Shown: positions 1 through 9,189, numbered from the stretch's first letter. The stretch: 36,912 nucleotides of DNA from Lachnospiraceae bacterium (GCA_022790615.1 JAAVXK010000032.1:1-36912), one strand, 5' to 3'. The notes: a model not told the origin generated them from the letters alone. Made by a program: numbers and translations.

Positions 1-3000
1 GTTGCGCCTGCTGTGACCGATAAACCGGAGGAGACGAAAGCGCCTCAGAATACGGATATTCCTCAAAAGACGCCGGCGCCTGAACAGACGGCAAAGCCTT
101 CGGAAGATATCGTTATCAAACCGTCGGATTTTGCCAACAGTGATTATGTATCCTTTGACGGAAATATTACGGTTGATACCGGCGCGGACGGTTACGCCAC
201 TGTTACAATACCTGCGTTTGAAGGTATAATAATAAAGAACCCGTCTGATCATGTAAGCAGGTATAAACATGTGCAGATAACATATTCATGTGACAATGCC
301 GTTAATGCGTACCTGTTTGACGACCAATTTACCGACGGTATTGGACAGACGGCCGCCGGACAGCATGAGATGGATAGTCTTACGGCGTCTTCGGCATATA
401 ATACTGTGACTTACAGCGCCGGCAGTGATTTTTCGGGAGGATGCGTTTCGGCTGCTAAGCTTGTCAATATTGACTGGGGAGGGAACGCCAGAACCTTAAA
501 AATTAAATCAGTGAAGTTCCTTACCGAGCTTCCGGAGCCGGGTATTGTCGATAAGGCGGAGATAGTAAAGGATGTTCCTTCTGATTATAGGGACAAGAAA
601 GACGGCGTCGAGTACGGTGCGTTCAGGAGCATAAGTTATTATTCCGATATTACGAAATCTAACAGAAGCGCCAATGTCGTACTTCCGCCGGGATATGACG
701 GTACTAAAAAATATCCGGTTGTATATATGCTTCACGGGATAGGATGCACCAAGGAAATGTTTGGAACGAATATTGACAACAGCTCGATTGCCAAAATCTT
801 TGGAAACCTCAGGGCAGAAGGAAAGTGTGAGGATATGATAATCGTATTCCCGGGAATACGCGTATCTGACGAGCCTGAGGATAATATGCATTCAACTGAG
901 AATTATAAGCATTATGATGACTTCAGGGAAGACCTTATCAATAACCTGATGCCATATATGGAAAAGAATTTCCAGGTTAAGACGGGAAGAGAAAATACCG
1001 GGGTATGCGGCTGGTCTATGGGAGGACGAGAAGCGCTCTATATTGGACTTTCCAAACCTGAAAAGTTTGGATATGTCGCTGGATATTGTCCGGCATTCGG
1101 CTTACTTCCATATACGAATCCTGCGGTAGGAAAGAGCGAACCCGGACTTCTTGCGGTCCCGGGCGCCGAGGAAGATACAATAACTATGCCAGACAAATAT
1201 ATTGACAATACATTTGTCATGATATGCCACGGAATATATGATAATGTCGTAAACAGTGAACCTACAAGGTATCATAATGCGCTTACGACAGGCGGCGTCC
1301 CGCACATATATATGGAGTATCCGTCGGGACATTCGGACGGGGTATATGACCCGGGATTTTATAACTTTATACGCAACGCTTTTAAGCTTGTGAAATCAGA
1401 CGACAATAATAGCGGGGATGATGAAATCAAGCCGCATGAAGTTATACTGAGCAAAGACAATCAGTATGGCACCGTTGAGGTCGATAACGTAACGTATTCG
1501 GAAGATGGCGTAAGTTTTACCGCGAAACCGGGTTATGGCGGCGGCGGTATGATATTCTGCCCGGCAGGCGCGGGAAAACCGTTCAACCTTTCGGATTACG
1601 GAAAACTGGTGATAGAGCTTACTGCGGAGAATGCGTCGGTTCCGATGTCTCTAAGCATGTATAAGGCTAACCCTGCTAATGTGTGGGGCGACACAATGAA
1701 TTTGTCCGACGCATGGTTCAATACATCGAATACGGCGGGTGAAAAAACGGTCATAGAATATGACCTTGATAAAGTCGAGGGTGAAGACAGGGAAGGAAAC
1801 TTATACGGTATAGGAATCAGAATCAGGGGATGGGAGAGCGACAATTCGTATAGCATTAAGATTCATTCCATAAAATTCATTCCGTCCGAGCCGGTGCCTG
1901 CGCTTACGAGCCTTAAGGGCCTTGTAGACCCGGTATTTGGAGTTATAGGCACATGTATTAACTCTTCGCAGCTAAAGCAGCTTAAGACCGTGAAGTATGT
2001 TGCAGAGCATTATTCGAGTATCTCTCTTGAAAACGAGATGAAGCCGGATGCAATACTTGGCTGGGGACCGAAATTGATTAGCGTTGACGAAGCCAGGAAT
2101 AAGACACAGGATTATGTAATACCCGAAAGCTACAAAGAAGATAGCATTCCGGAACTTCAATTTGGCACGCTTGACAATGTTTTGAGGATAGCAAAAGAGA
2201 GAGGATTGAAACTTCGTGCACATACGCTCGTATGGCATGCGCAGACGCCGGAATTCTTCTTCAGGGAGGGATATGACAAGACCGCGGCCTATGTTGACAA
2301 GACGACCATGAATGCAAGGCTTGAGATGTATATTAGAAGCGTTATGCATCATGTCTATACGCTTGACGACGGCGCATATAAGGATGTGGTATATACGTGG
2401 GACGTTGCAAACGAGTATATGCATAACAACGAGTATGACCCTGCTAATGGAAAGACGGAAGGAAACTGGTCGGCAGTGTACGGCAACCGCTCCGTGTTAA
2501 AAAATAAACCGGATTATATAAAGTTTGCATTTGAGACTGCATATGCCTGTCTTGAACAGTACGGTCTTGCCGGCAAAGTTACGCTCGTGTACAATGACTT
2601 TAATACGTATTTTGACTGTCAGGATAATATAATCGAGATGATAAACTATATTAATGCCGAGAAAAAAATATGTGACGGCGTCGGAATGCAGAGCCATCTC
2701 GGAGTGACATTCCCGACGGTTGAGCATTATCTTAATACTGTCGAGAAGTTCATAGACGCGGGCTTTGAGGTGCAGATTACGGAACTTGATTTGGGAATTG
2801 ACCCGAAAAAACCGGAGCAGACATACGAGGTGCAGGCGCAGTATGTGAAAGAACTGATGGAGGGATTGATTGATATCCAGAACAGGAAACACGGCATTAC
2901 CGGAATTACATGGTGGGGCTTATGTGACGAGGTCTCATGGCGTGGCGGCTATAGCAGTGAAGGAAACAGCCATCCGCTTCTGTTTGACAAGACCATGTAC

Positions 3001-3060
3001 GACGTAAAGCCTGCATACTACAGTTTTATTAACGCATTTAACAAGGGAAACGCCGATTAA
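1..3060 (+). CDS. Secreted bifunctional feruloyl esterase (CE1) / endo-xylanase (GH10), 5'-truncated
   Basis: The reading frame is open from base 1 (GTT GCG CCT), so the N-terminus and its expected signal peptide lie outside the window. Residue numbers count from the GTG at 13. A Thr/Pro/Glu-rich linker (about 1-33) leads to a beta-rich CBM-like module (about 35-175). A CE1 esterase follows (about 195-465), with the oxyanion region HGIGC and a GWSMGG elbow placing the nucleophile at Ser335. A second CBM-like module spans about 475-630; both modules end in a similar IKIxSIKF strand. The C-terminal GH10 domain (about 640-1010) shows WHAQTPEFF, acid/base Glu801 in WDVANE, nucleophile Glu924 in ITELD, and WWGLCDE. 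The enzyme should remove ferulate from arabinoxylan and cleave the xylan backbone outside the cell. No dockerin or sorting signal is seen at the C-terminus. Family assignment is secure; the CBM-like modules are judged only from strand pattern and position. Confidence 0.93.
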   Translation, partial: VAPAVTDKPEETKAPQNTDIPQKTPAPEQTAKPSEDIVIKPSDFANSDYVSFDGNITVDTGADGYATVTIPAFEGIIIKNPSDHVSRYKHVQITYSCDNAVNAYLFDDQFTDGIGQTAAGQHEMDSLTASSAYNTVTYSAGSDFSGGCVSAAKLVNIDWGGNARTLKIKSVKFLTELPEPGIVDKAEIVKDVPSDYRDKKDGVEYGAFRSISYYSDITKSNRSANVVLPPGYDGTKKYPVVYMLHGIGCTKEMFGTNIDNSSIAKIFGNLRAEGKCEDMIIVFPGIRVSDEPEDNMHSTENYKHYDDFREDLINNLMPYMEKNFQVKTGRENTGVCGWSMGGREALYIGLSKPEKFGYVAGYCPAFGLLPYTNPAVGKSEPGLLAVPGAEEDTITMPDKYIDNTFVMICHGIYDNVVNSEPTRYHNALTTGGVPHIYMEYPSGHSDGVYDPGFYNFIRNAFKLVKSDDNNSGDDEIKPHEVILSKDNQYGTVEVDNVTYSEDGVSFTAKPGYGGGGMIFCPAGAGKPFNLSDYGKLVIELTAENASVPMSLSMYKANPANVWGDTMNLSDAWFNTSNTAGEKTVIEYDLDKVEGEDREGNLYGIGIRIRGWESDNSYSIKIHSIKFIPSEPVPALTSLKGLVDPVFGVIGTCINSSQLKQLKTVKYVAEHYSSISLENEMKPDAILGWGPKLISVDEARNKTQDYVIPESYKEDSIPELQFGTLDNVLRIAKERGLKLRAHTLVWHAQTPEFFFREGYDKTAAYVDKTTMNARLEMYIRSVMHHVYTLDDGAYKDVVYTWDVANEYMHNNEYDPANGKTEGNWSAVYGNRSVLKNKPDYIKFAFETAYACLEQYGLAGKVTLVYNDFNTYFDCQDNIIEMINYINAEKKICDGVGMQSHLGVTFPTVEHYLNTVEKFIDAGFEVQITELDLGIDPKKPEQTYEVQAQYVKELMEGLIDIQNRKHGITGITWWGLCDEVSWRGGYSSEGNSHPLLFDKTMYDVKPAYYSFINAFNKGNAD

Positions 3061-3098
3061 TTTCGCAGTATGAACACAGACCTTTTATAACAGATTCA

Positions 3099-3151
3099 CC
3101 GCGCATATTGTATATCATACGATAGATATACAATATGCGCGGTCATTTTTG
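3099..3151 (+). terminator. Intrinsic terminator after the esterase/xylanase gene
   Basis: A perfect 18-bp stem (3099-3116 with 3125-3142) has an 8-base loop and is followed by TCATTTTTG. It lies 39 bases after the stop codon and separates the xylanase gene from the pse operon. Confidence 0.88.
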
Positions 3152-3189
3152 TATGGGTGCAGGATAGTTTCAGGCGTATAACGTAGAAC

Positions 3190-3236
3190 TGTACATACAC
3201 ACATTATTATGCTATAATAGACAAACGCAAACGTTT
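3190..3236 (+). promoter_or_regulatory. Promoter of the pse operon with a small CG-centred palindrome downstream
   Basis: TGTACA at 3190-3195 is separated by 17 bases from TATAAT at 3213-3218. The latter is preceded by TG, giving an extended -10. Just past the expected start site is the palindrome AAACGTTT (3229-3236), flanked by GC and AC. CG-centred palindromes of this shape are typical of LacI-family operators such as CcpA cre sites, but the match is short, so the operator part is only a suggestion. Confidence 0.6.
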
Positions 3237-3278
3237 ACTAATTCGATAGAAGAATACAGTATGAGAGGAGCTTAGATT

Positions 3279-4292
3279 ATGCTTAACGATACATCATTGT
3301 TAATCACAGGCGGAACGGGTTCATTTGGACATGCTTTTACATCTTATATTCTGGATAACTACAATCCGGAGAGGGTAATCATATACTCAAGGGATGAATA
3401 CAAGCAGTTTATTATGCAGAACGAGTACAAAAATCATCCGAAGTTCAGCCGTCTCCGATTTTTTATAGGAGATGTAAGGGATGAGGCAAGGCTCAGAAGG
3501 GCGATGACCGGAGTGGATTATGTAATTCATGCCGCCGCGCTGAAGCAGGTTCCGGCATGTGAATACAATCCGCTTGAGGCTATAAAGACTAATATAAACG
3601 GGGCGTCCAACGTGATTAATGCGTCGTTGGATACGGATGTGAAAAAAGTTGTTGCACTGTCCACTGACAAGGCCGTCAATCCGATTAATCTGTACGGAGG
3701 CACGAAGCTTGTCTCGGATAAATTATTTATTGCCGCCAATTCATATGCAGGCAGAAAGGATATCAGTTTTTCGATTGTGAGATACGGAAATGTGGCGGGA
3801 AGCCGCGGCTCAGTTATTCCGTTTTTTGATAATATAATAAAAAATGGAGGTAAGGAGCTTCCTATTACCGATTACAGAATGACAAGGTTCTGGATTAGTT
3901 TGGAGGACGGTGTTAGGCTTGTTGTAAAGGCGCTTGAGGAATCACGCGGTGGAGAGACATTTATTTCAAAGATTCCGTCATTTAAAATAACAGACCTTGC
4001 GCAGGCAATGCTGCCGGGCTGTGAGATGCCGGAAGTAGGTATACGCGAAGGCGAGAAGCTGCATGAGATTATGGTAACAACAGAGGATTCCATGCATACA
4101 TATGAGTACGACAAACATTATATAGTATATCCCCAGATGAATTTCTGGAATGAGACAAAAGTTATCGAAGGTGGACGGAGGCTCGAATACGGATTTTCAT
4201 ATTCATCCGGTAACAACAGCGAGTGGTATGGTGTTGATGACCTCAAAAAACTTCTGGAAGAACAATATTATGCTTCACATACCGGTAAATGA
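3279..4292 (+). CDS. pseB: UDP-N-acetylglucosamine 4,6-dehydratase (inverting), PseB
   Basis: First enzyme of pseudaminic acid synthesis: it converts UDP-GlcNAc to the UDP-4-keto-6-deoxy-L-AltNAc intermediate using bound NADP. The 337-residue protein is an extended SDR of the FlaA1/PseB type. The nucleotide-binding loop TGGTGSFG is at 10-17. The catalytic set STDKAVNP (Asp130, Lys131) with Tyr139-x3-Lys143 corresponds to Asp132, Lys133 and Tyr141 of Helicobacter FlaA1. The start is ATG with GAGAGGAG upstream. It is the first gene of the operon, 44 bases ahead of pseF. The related CapD-like and legionaminic dehydratases are alternatives, but the neighbours argue for PseB. Confidence 0.93.
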   Translation: MLNDTSLLITGGTGSFGHAFTSYILDNYNPERVIIYSRDEYKQFIMQNEYKNHPKFSRLRFFIGDVRDEARLRRAMTGVDYVIHAAALKQVPACEYNPLEAIKTNINGASNVINASLDTDVKKVVALSTDKAVNPINLYGGTKLVSDKLFIAANSYAGRKDISFSIVRYGNVAGSRGSVIPFFDNIIKNGGKELPITDYRMTRFWISLEDGVRLVVKALEESRGGETFISKIPSFKITDLAQAMLPGCEMPEVGIREGEKLHEIMVTTEDSMHTYEYDKHYIVYPQMNFWNETKVIEGGRRLEYGFSYSSGNNSEWYGVDDLKKLLEEQYYASHTGK

Positions 4293-4336
4293 TTATCGGA
4301 AAGATAATGTGTTAAGCGCCAGTATAGGAGAACAAG

Positions 4337-5035
4337 ATGGGGAATATTGCCATAATAACGGCCCGCGGAGGAAGTAAAAGAATTCCGGGTAAAAATATTA
4401 AGTCATTCTGTGGAAAACCAATCATTGCATACTCAATAGAGGCAGCAGCCGGCAGCGGTATATTCGATGAGGTAATGGTGTCGACGGATGATAGGAATAT
4501 TGCAGACATATCTGTAGAGTACGGTGCGAAAGTACCGTTTTTAAGGAGCGAAAAGACGTCGGATGATTACGCTACGACCAACGACGTGTTAATGGAAGTT
4601 CTGGAAGAATATTCTAATCGGGGAGAAAGGTTTGACACAGCGTGCTGCCTGTATCCTACGGCTCCGTTTGTAACTTCAGATATATTAAGGAATGCATACA
4701 ATATATTACAGGGTTCGGACAGTGACACGCTTATACCCGTAGTCGCATTTTCTTACCCCGTACAGAGGGCGTTTGTTATACGGGATGGATATCTGTCTTA
4801 TGAATATCCGGAATATATGAAGGCGCGTTCGCAGGACCTTGTTCCGCGTTACCATGACGCGGGACAGTTTTATATGTTCAGGACCGGGCCGTACATCAGC
4901 AACGGGACGTTTATATCAGACAATATTATTCCATATGTAATGCCGCAGACGCATGTTCAGGACATAGACAACGAGGAGGACTGGATAATTGCTGAGATGA
5001 AATACAACATAATCCAGTCCGGGAAAACATACTAA
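4337..5035 (+). CDS. pseF: CMP-pseudaminic acid cytidylyltransferase, PseF
   Basis: Last step of the pathway: it activates the nonulosonic acid with CTP to give the CMP-sugar used by flagellin or surface glycosyltransferases. The 232-residue protein has the N-terminal nucleotide-binding signature ITARGGSKRIPGKN (about 7-20), the substrate-region segment CLYPTAPF, and the C-terminal QDIDNEEDW that is characteristic of PseF/NeuA proteins. The ATG at 4337 follows AGGAG at a normal distance. Pseudaminic rather than legionaminic or sialic acid is inferred from the adjacent PseI-like synthase and PseG-like hydrolase. Confidence 0.9.
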   Translation: MGNIAIITARGGSKRIPGKNIKSFCGKPIIAYSIEAAAGSGIFDEVMVSTDDRNIADISVEYGAKVPFLRSEKTSDDYATTNDVLMEVLEEYSNRGERFDTACCLYPTAPFVTSDILRNAYNILQGSDSDTLIPVVAFSYPVQRAFVIRDGYLSYEYPEYMKARSQDLVPRYHDAGQFYMFRTGPYISNGTFISDNIIPYVMPQTHVQDIDNEEDWIIAEMKYNIIQSGKTY

Positions 5036-5051
5036 TATTGAGGATTTGAGT

Positions 5052-6131
5052 ATGAATAAGATATACGTTAATGACAGTATAATAGGTGGTGACAGGACAT
5101 TTGTAATCGCAGAAATGTCAGGAAATCACAATCAGGATAAAAACAGGGCGATTGAGATAGTGAGGGCCGCAAAATATTCGGGTGCGGACGCGTTAAAGAT
5201 ACAGACGTACAGGGCGGACACAATTACTCTTGATTGTGACGGCGATATGTTTCGCGCGCAGAAAGGTTCTCCCTGGGAGGGAACGACGCTATACAAACTG
5301 TACGGCGAGGCGTATACCCCGTGGGAGTGGCATAAGGATATATTCGAGGAGGCAGACAGGCAGGGTCTCGTTTGTTTTTCCTCTCCTTTTGACTTTACCG
5401 CGATTGATTTTCTTGAGGAGCTTGGCTGTCCGATATATAAGATTGCATCTTACGAGATAACGGATATACCGCTTATAAGGAAGGCGGCCAAAACAAAAAA
5501 GCCTGTAATTATGTCTACCGGACTCGCATCTGAATCCGATATAAAGCTTGCTGTTGATACGTGCAGGCAGCAGGGTAATAATGATATTGTGTTATTAAAA
5601 TGTACGTCGGCGTATCCTGCGCCGTTTGGAGAGATGAATATAAGGATGGTACCTGATTTGTCCGAGAGGTTTGCCTGTGTTTCCGGACTTTCAGACCACA
5701 CGCTTGGAAGTGAGGTTGCGGTTGCATCGGTCGCTCTTGGCGCCAGAGTGGTTGAAAAGCACCTTACACTGGACAGGAAAGACGGCGGAGTTGACTCGGC
5801 TTTTTCAATGGAGCCGGAGGAATTTAAAAATATGGTGTCCTGTATAAGGAATGTTGAGGCAGCCCTTGGAACTGTGTCTTATACGCTCACCGATTCCCAG
5901 ATGGAGGGCAGAAAATACTGTCGTTCCCTGTATGTTTCGAAAGATGTAAGGAAAGGAGAGCGTGTTACGCCTGATAATGTTAAATCTGTGAGACCGGGCG
6001 GCGGACTTGAGCCTAGGTTTTATGATACAGTTATGGGAAGCATTTTTAAAATTGATGTAAAAAAGGGCGTTCCCTTATCGTGGGATATGACGGATTGTTC
6101 CGGTCCCGGGGAAAGTAAAGGAAATATATAA
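5052..6131 (+). CDS. pseI: Pseudaminic acid synthase, PseI (NeuB family)
   Basis: Condenses 2,4-diacetamido-2,4,6-trideoxy-L-altrose with phosphoenolpyruvate to form pseudaminic acid. The 359-residue protein has a TIM-barrel NeuB domain (about 15-270: AEMSGNHNQD, ALKIQTYRADTITLDC, IMSTGLAS, SGLSDHT, VVEKHLTLDR). A C-terminal SAF/antifreeze-like domain follows (about 285-345: CRSLYVSKDVRKGE). The segment YTPWEWH plus TYRADTITLDC is closer to PseI than to sialic acid NeuB. ATG 5052 is preferred because GAGG lies about 8 bases upstream; an in-frame TTG lies 6 bases earlier. It follows pseF by 16 bases. Confidence 0.92.
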   Translation: MNKIYVNDSIIGGDRTFVIAEMSGNHNQDKNRAIEIVRAAKYSGADALKIQTYRADTITLDCDGDMFRAQKGSPWEGTTLYKLYGEAYTPWEWHKDIFEEADRQGLVCFSSPFDFTAIDFLEELGCPIYKIASYEITDIPLIRKAAKTKKPVIMSTGLASESDIKLAVDTCRQQGNNDIVLLKCTSAYPAPFGEMNIRMVPDLSERFACVSGLSDHTLGSEVAVASVALGARVVEKHLTLDRKDGGVDSAFSMEPEEFKNMVSCIRNVEAALGTVSYTLTDSQMEGRKYCRSLYVSKDVRKGERVTPDNVKSVRPGGGLEPRFYDTVMGSIFKIDVKKGVPLSWDMTDCSGPGESKGNI

Positions 6132-6198
6132 GTAAGATACCAGGAAGATATTAGGAAGGGAAAATGCAGGTATGATTGCCTGATTCTTGGCGCAAATT

Positions 6199-7218
6199 AT
6201 GAATAGAATATACATCCGCGCGGACATGAATAACGTCATTGCGACGGGTCACATTGTTAGATGCATGTCAATAGCCGGTGCAGTAGCGTATTATGGCGGC
6301 GAGGCCGTATTTATTGGAGCCGATAGTCGGGCGGCCGATATGGTTTGCTCTAACGGTTACAGACATATATGCCTTAATACAAAATGGGATGATATGGAGA
6401 GTGAGACGCAAGCTCTCATAAAACTAATAAAAAAAGAAAAAATAAGAACGCTTCTTATTGACAGTTATATGGTAACAAAGTATTATTTTGATGTGCTCAA
6501 AGATTACGCCAATTTGATATATATTGACGACAGTGCGGATGAAGTGTATTCCGTTGGCGGAATCATATGCTATGCAGGATATTATAAAAAGCTTGGCTTA
6601 GATTTAAAATACGATGAATCAAAACTCATGGCCGGTCCGCGGTATACGCCGCTTCGCAGAGAATTTTGGGATAATGAAAAAAAGGATGTTAATAAGAATA
6701 TTAATAATATACTGATAATGTCGGGGGGCACGGACCCGTATGGGTTCTTATTAAAGCTTGTTAATAATTTGGATTTGTCAAAATATAATTGTGTTAAAGT
6801 GATATGCGGCAGATATTATAAGGATATGGAGCCTTTGAAGTCATTTGCCTCCATGCATGATAATATAATTATAATAAATCATACCGGCCGGGTAAAAAAA
6901 TATATGGCGGAGGCGGATGTTGTTATTTCTGCCGGGGGAACTACGCTTTATGAACTTTGTGCATGTGGAACCCCTTCAATCAGTTATTCAATGGCGGATA
7001 ATCAGATGCCGAATGTAAATCAGTTCAATGAGGACAGATTAATTCCATATGCCGGTGATTTGAGGAAAGACAACGTCGTGTTTAATGTAATGACGCTGTT
7101 GGAATCACTATGTATGAGGTATGAGTCGAGGATAGTAGTTTCGTCAAGGATGCAGGAGCTGATTGACGGCAGGGGGGCAAAGCGTATTGCCCGGGAAATA
7201 TTGGATAAGTTTATTTAA
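6199..7218 (+). CDS. pseG: UDP-2,4-diacetamido-2,4,6-trideoxy-L-altropyranose hydrolase, PseG
   Basis: Removes UDP from the bis-acetamido sugar so that PseI can use it. The 339-residue protein has a GT-B-like fold. The N-terminus reads IRADMNNVIATGHIVRC, with His18 matching the catalytic His of Campylobacter PseG. The usual GTGH is ATGH here. Further signatures are GPRYTPLRREFW, an ILIMSGGTDP turn near 170, and SAGGTTLYELCACGTPSI in the C-terminal UDP site. ATG 6199 is chosen because homology starts there, although no good ribosome-binding site precedes it. The only strong purine run (AGGAAGGG, about 6151-6158) is about 40 bases upstream, ahead of a two-codon ATG...TGA. This member may therefore be translated by coupling or weakly. 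Confidence 0.86.
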   Translation: MNRIYIRADMNNVIATGHIVRCMSIAGAVAYYGGEAVFIGADSRAADMVCSNGYRHICLNTKWDDMESETQALIKLIKKEKIRTLLIDSYMVTKYYFDVLKDYANLIYIDDSADEVYSVGGIICYAGYYKKLGLDLKYDESKLMAGPRYTPLRREFWDNEKKDVNKNINNILIMSGGTDPYGFLLKLVNNLDLSKYNCVKVICGRYYKDMEPLKSFASMHDNIIIINHTGRVKKYMAEADVVISAGGTTLYELCACGTPSISYSMADNQMPNVNQFNEDRLIPYAGDLRKDNVVFNVMTLLESLCMRYESRIVVSSRMQELIDGRGAKRIAREILDKFI

Positions 7219-7231
7219 AAGGAGTATACGT

Positions 7232-9070
7232 ATGTGTGGAATAGTAGGATATGTCGGATTAAACCAGGCCGCTCCGATTGTGTTAGACGGGCTTGAGAAA
7301 CTTGAATACAGAGGATATGACTCGGCGGGTATTGCCGTGAGAAATGGAGAGAAAGAAGTTGAGATAGTAAGGTCTAAGGGAAGGCTTAAATGTCTGTCGG
7401 ATAAAACAGACGGGGGCCATTCGGTTTTTGGCCGCTGTGGTATCGGCCATACAAGGTGGGCTACGCACGGCGAACCGTCAGAGAAAAACGCCCATCCGCA
7501 TTCTAGCGACGACGGTAATGTCATAGCGGTACACAATGGTATTATAGAGAATTATCAGGAGCTTAAGGAAAAACTTTTGAAGAAAGGTTATGAATTCTAT
7601 TCGTCAACCGATACGGAAATTGCCGTTAAACTTATAGATTATTATTATAAAAAATATCTTGGTACCCCCGTGGACGCAATAAATCATGCGATGGTTCGTA
7701 TACGCGGTTCATATGCGCTGGCTATTATGTTTAAGGATTATCCTGACGAGATATATGTCGCCAGAAAAGAAAGCCCTATGATACTCGGCATAAAAGATGG
7801 GGATGCTTTTCTTGCGTCCGACGTTCCTGCTATTCTAAAGTATACACGACAGGTATACTATATAGGAAATATGGAGATTGGCCGTCTTAAGGAGGGCGGT
7901 ATTACATTTTATAATCTTGACGGAGATGTAATTACAAAGGAACTTGTTGAGATTAACTGGGATGCGGCGGCAGCAGAGAAGGACGGCTTTGAGCATTTCA
8001 TGATGAAAGAGATTCATGAGCAGCCTAAGGCAGTTGCGGACACTTTGAATTCGGTATTGTCTGACGGATGTATAGACTTGTCGTCTGTCGGAATAACGGA
8101 CGAAGATATTGATAATATTAATAATATTCATATTATAGCATGCGGCTCAGCATGGCACGTGGGAATGGTGGCGCGCTATGTTATAGAGGACCTTGCGAAG
8201 ATACCTGTCAATGTGGACCTTGCATCTGAATTCAGGTATAGAAACCCGATACTTCACGATAACGACCTTGTCATACTTATAAGCCAGTCAGGGGAAACAG
8301 CGGATACCCTTGCGGCATTGCGGGAGGCGAAAGAGAGAGGAATAAAAACTCTGGCCATAGTAAATGTAGTAGGTTCATCCATTGCCCGTGAGGCAGACAA
8401 CGTATTTTATACGATGGCGGGTCCGGAGATATCGGTTGCAACTACGAAAGCGTACAGTGCGCAGCTTATTGCGGTTTACGCGCTTGCGGTAAGCTTTGCA
8501 AAGTCAAGGGGAACCATTGACGATGCCTATTACAGACATATGATAGATGAACTTCTCTCCATTCCCGAGAAGATAAAGGAAATAGTATATAATCAGGAAT
8601 ATATCCAGAAGTTTGCTACTCTGCAGGCGGCGGAAAGGGACGTGTTCTTTGTCGGACGCGGAATAGATTATGCGGTCTGTCTTGAGGGAAGCCTGAAATT
8701 AAAAGAGATAAGTTATATTCACTCCGAGGCTTATGCCGCCGGGGAATTAAAGCATGGAACGATAAGCCTGTTAGAGGAAGGAATGCTTGTCATTGGTGTC
8801 CTCACGCAGGAGGAGTTATATGAAAAGACAGTCAGCAACATGGTGGAATGCCGCAGCCGGGGCGCAAAACTTATGACGCTTACGGTGTTCGGCAATTACA
8901 GTGTAGAGAGCTCGTCAGACTTTGTGGCATATATACCAAAGACGGATAAACATTTTATGGCGAGCCTTGCCGTAGTTCCGTTGCAGATATTAAGTTATTA
9001 TGTGTCGGTCGCCAAGGGGCTTGACGTTGACAAACCGAGAAATCTTGCCAAGAGCGTCACGGTTGAGTAA
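7232..9070 (+). CDS. glmS: Glutamine--fructose-6-phosphate aminotransferase, GlmS
   Basis: Makes glucosamine-6-phosphate from fructose-6-phosphate and glutamine, feeding UDP-GlcNAc, the substrate of PseB. The 612-residue protein starts MCGIVGYVG with catalytic Cys2. It has a class II glutaminase domain (YRGYDSAGI, GHTRWATHGEP, HNGIIENY), two SIS domains (GSAWHVGM, SQSGETADT, TTKAYSAQ, GRGIDYAV) and the conserved C-terminal tail DKPRNLAKSVTVE. ATG 7232 follows AAAAGGAG and begins 13 bases after the pseG stop. The codons upstream of it in frame belong to the pseG overlap and are not part of the enzyme. There is no room for a glmS ribozyme ahead of the gene. Confidence 0.96.
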   Translation: MCGIVGYVGLNQAAPIVLDGLEKLEYRGYDSAGIAVRNGEKEVEIVRSKGRLKCLSDKTDGGHSVFGRCGIGHTRWATHGEPSEKNAHPHSSDDGNVIAVHNGIIENYQELKEKLLKKGYEFYSSTDTEIAVKLIDYYYKKYLGTPVDAINHAMVRIRGSYALAIMFKDYPDEIYVARKESPMILGIKDGDAFLASDVPAILKYTRQVYYIGNMEIGRLKEGGITFYNLDGDVITKELVEINWDAAAAEKDGFEHFMMKEIHEQPKAVADTLNSVLSDGCIDLSSVGITDEDIDNINNIHIIACGSAWHVGMVARYVIEDLAKIPVNVDLASEFRYRNPILHDNDLVILISQSGETADTLAALREAKERGIKTLAIVNVVGSSIAREADNVFYTMAGPEISVATTKAYSAQLIAVYALAVSFAKSRGTIDDAYYRHMIDELLSIPEKIKEIVYNQEYIQKFATLQAAERDVFFVGRGIDYAVCLEGSLKLKEISYIHSEAYAAGELKHGTISLLEEGMLVIGVLTQEELYEKTVSNMVECRSRGAKLMTLTVFGNYSVESSSDFVAYIPKTDKHFMASLAVVPLQILSYYVSVAKGLDVDKPRNLAKSVTVE

Positions 9071-9106
9071 GAATACCGAATGTAAATTATAAAAATTGAT
9101 AAACGA

Positions 9107-9155
9107 GGGCGCCGTGAAATTCAGAGATGAACCGCGGCGCCCCATAATTATTTTT
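9107..9155. terminator. Hairpin between convergent glmS and rmlB, likely bidirectional terminator
   Basis: GGGCGCCG (9107-9114) pairs with CGGCGCCC (9135-9142) around a 20-base loop. A T-rich run ends in ATTATTTTT on the plus strand. It lies in the 119-base gap between the two converging transcripts. On the minus strand the A/T-rich side is less canonical. Confidence 0.6.
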
Positions 9156-9189
9156 ATAAATCAGATTTATTGTTTTGTCCGCTTATTTA

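Noticed and set aside
1972-2424. A 150-residue antisense frame opposite the GH10 domain
   Set aside because: No ribosome-binding site or family motif; the sense frame carries catalytic residues throughout.
7163-7231. An N-terminal extension of GlmS starting inside pseG
   Set aside because: The enzyme needs Cys2 exposed after Met removal, and the MCGIVGYVG start at 7232 has its own ribosome-binding site.
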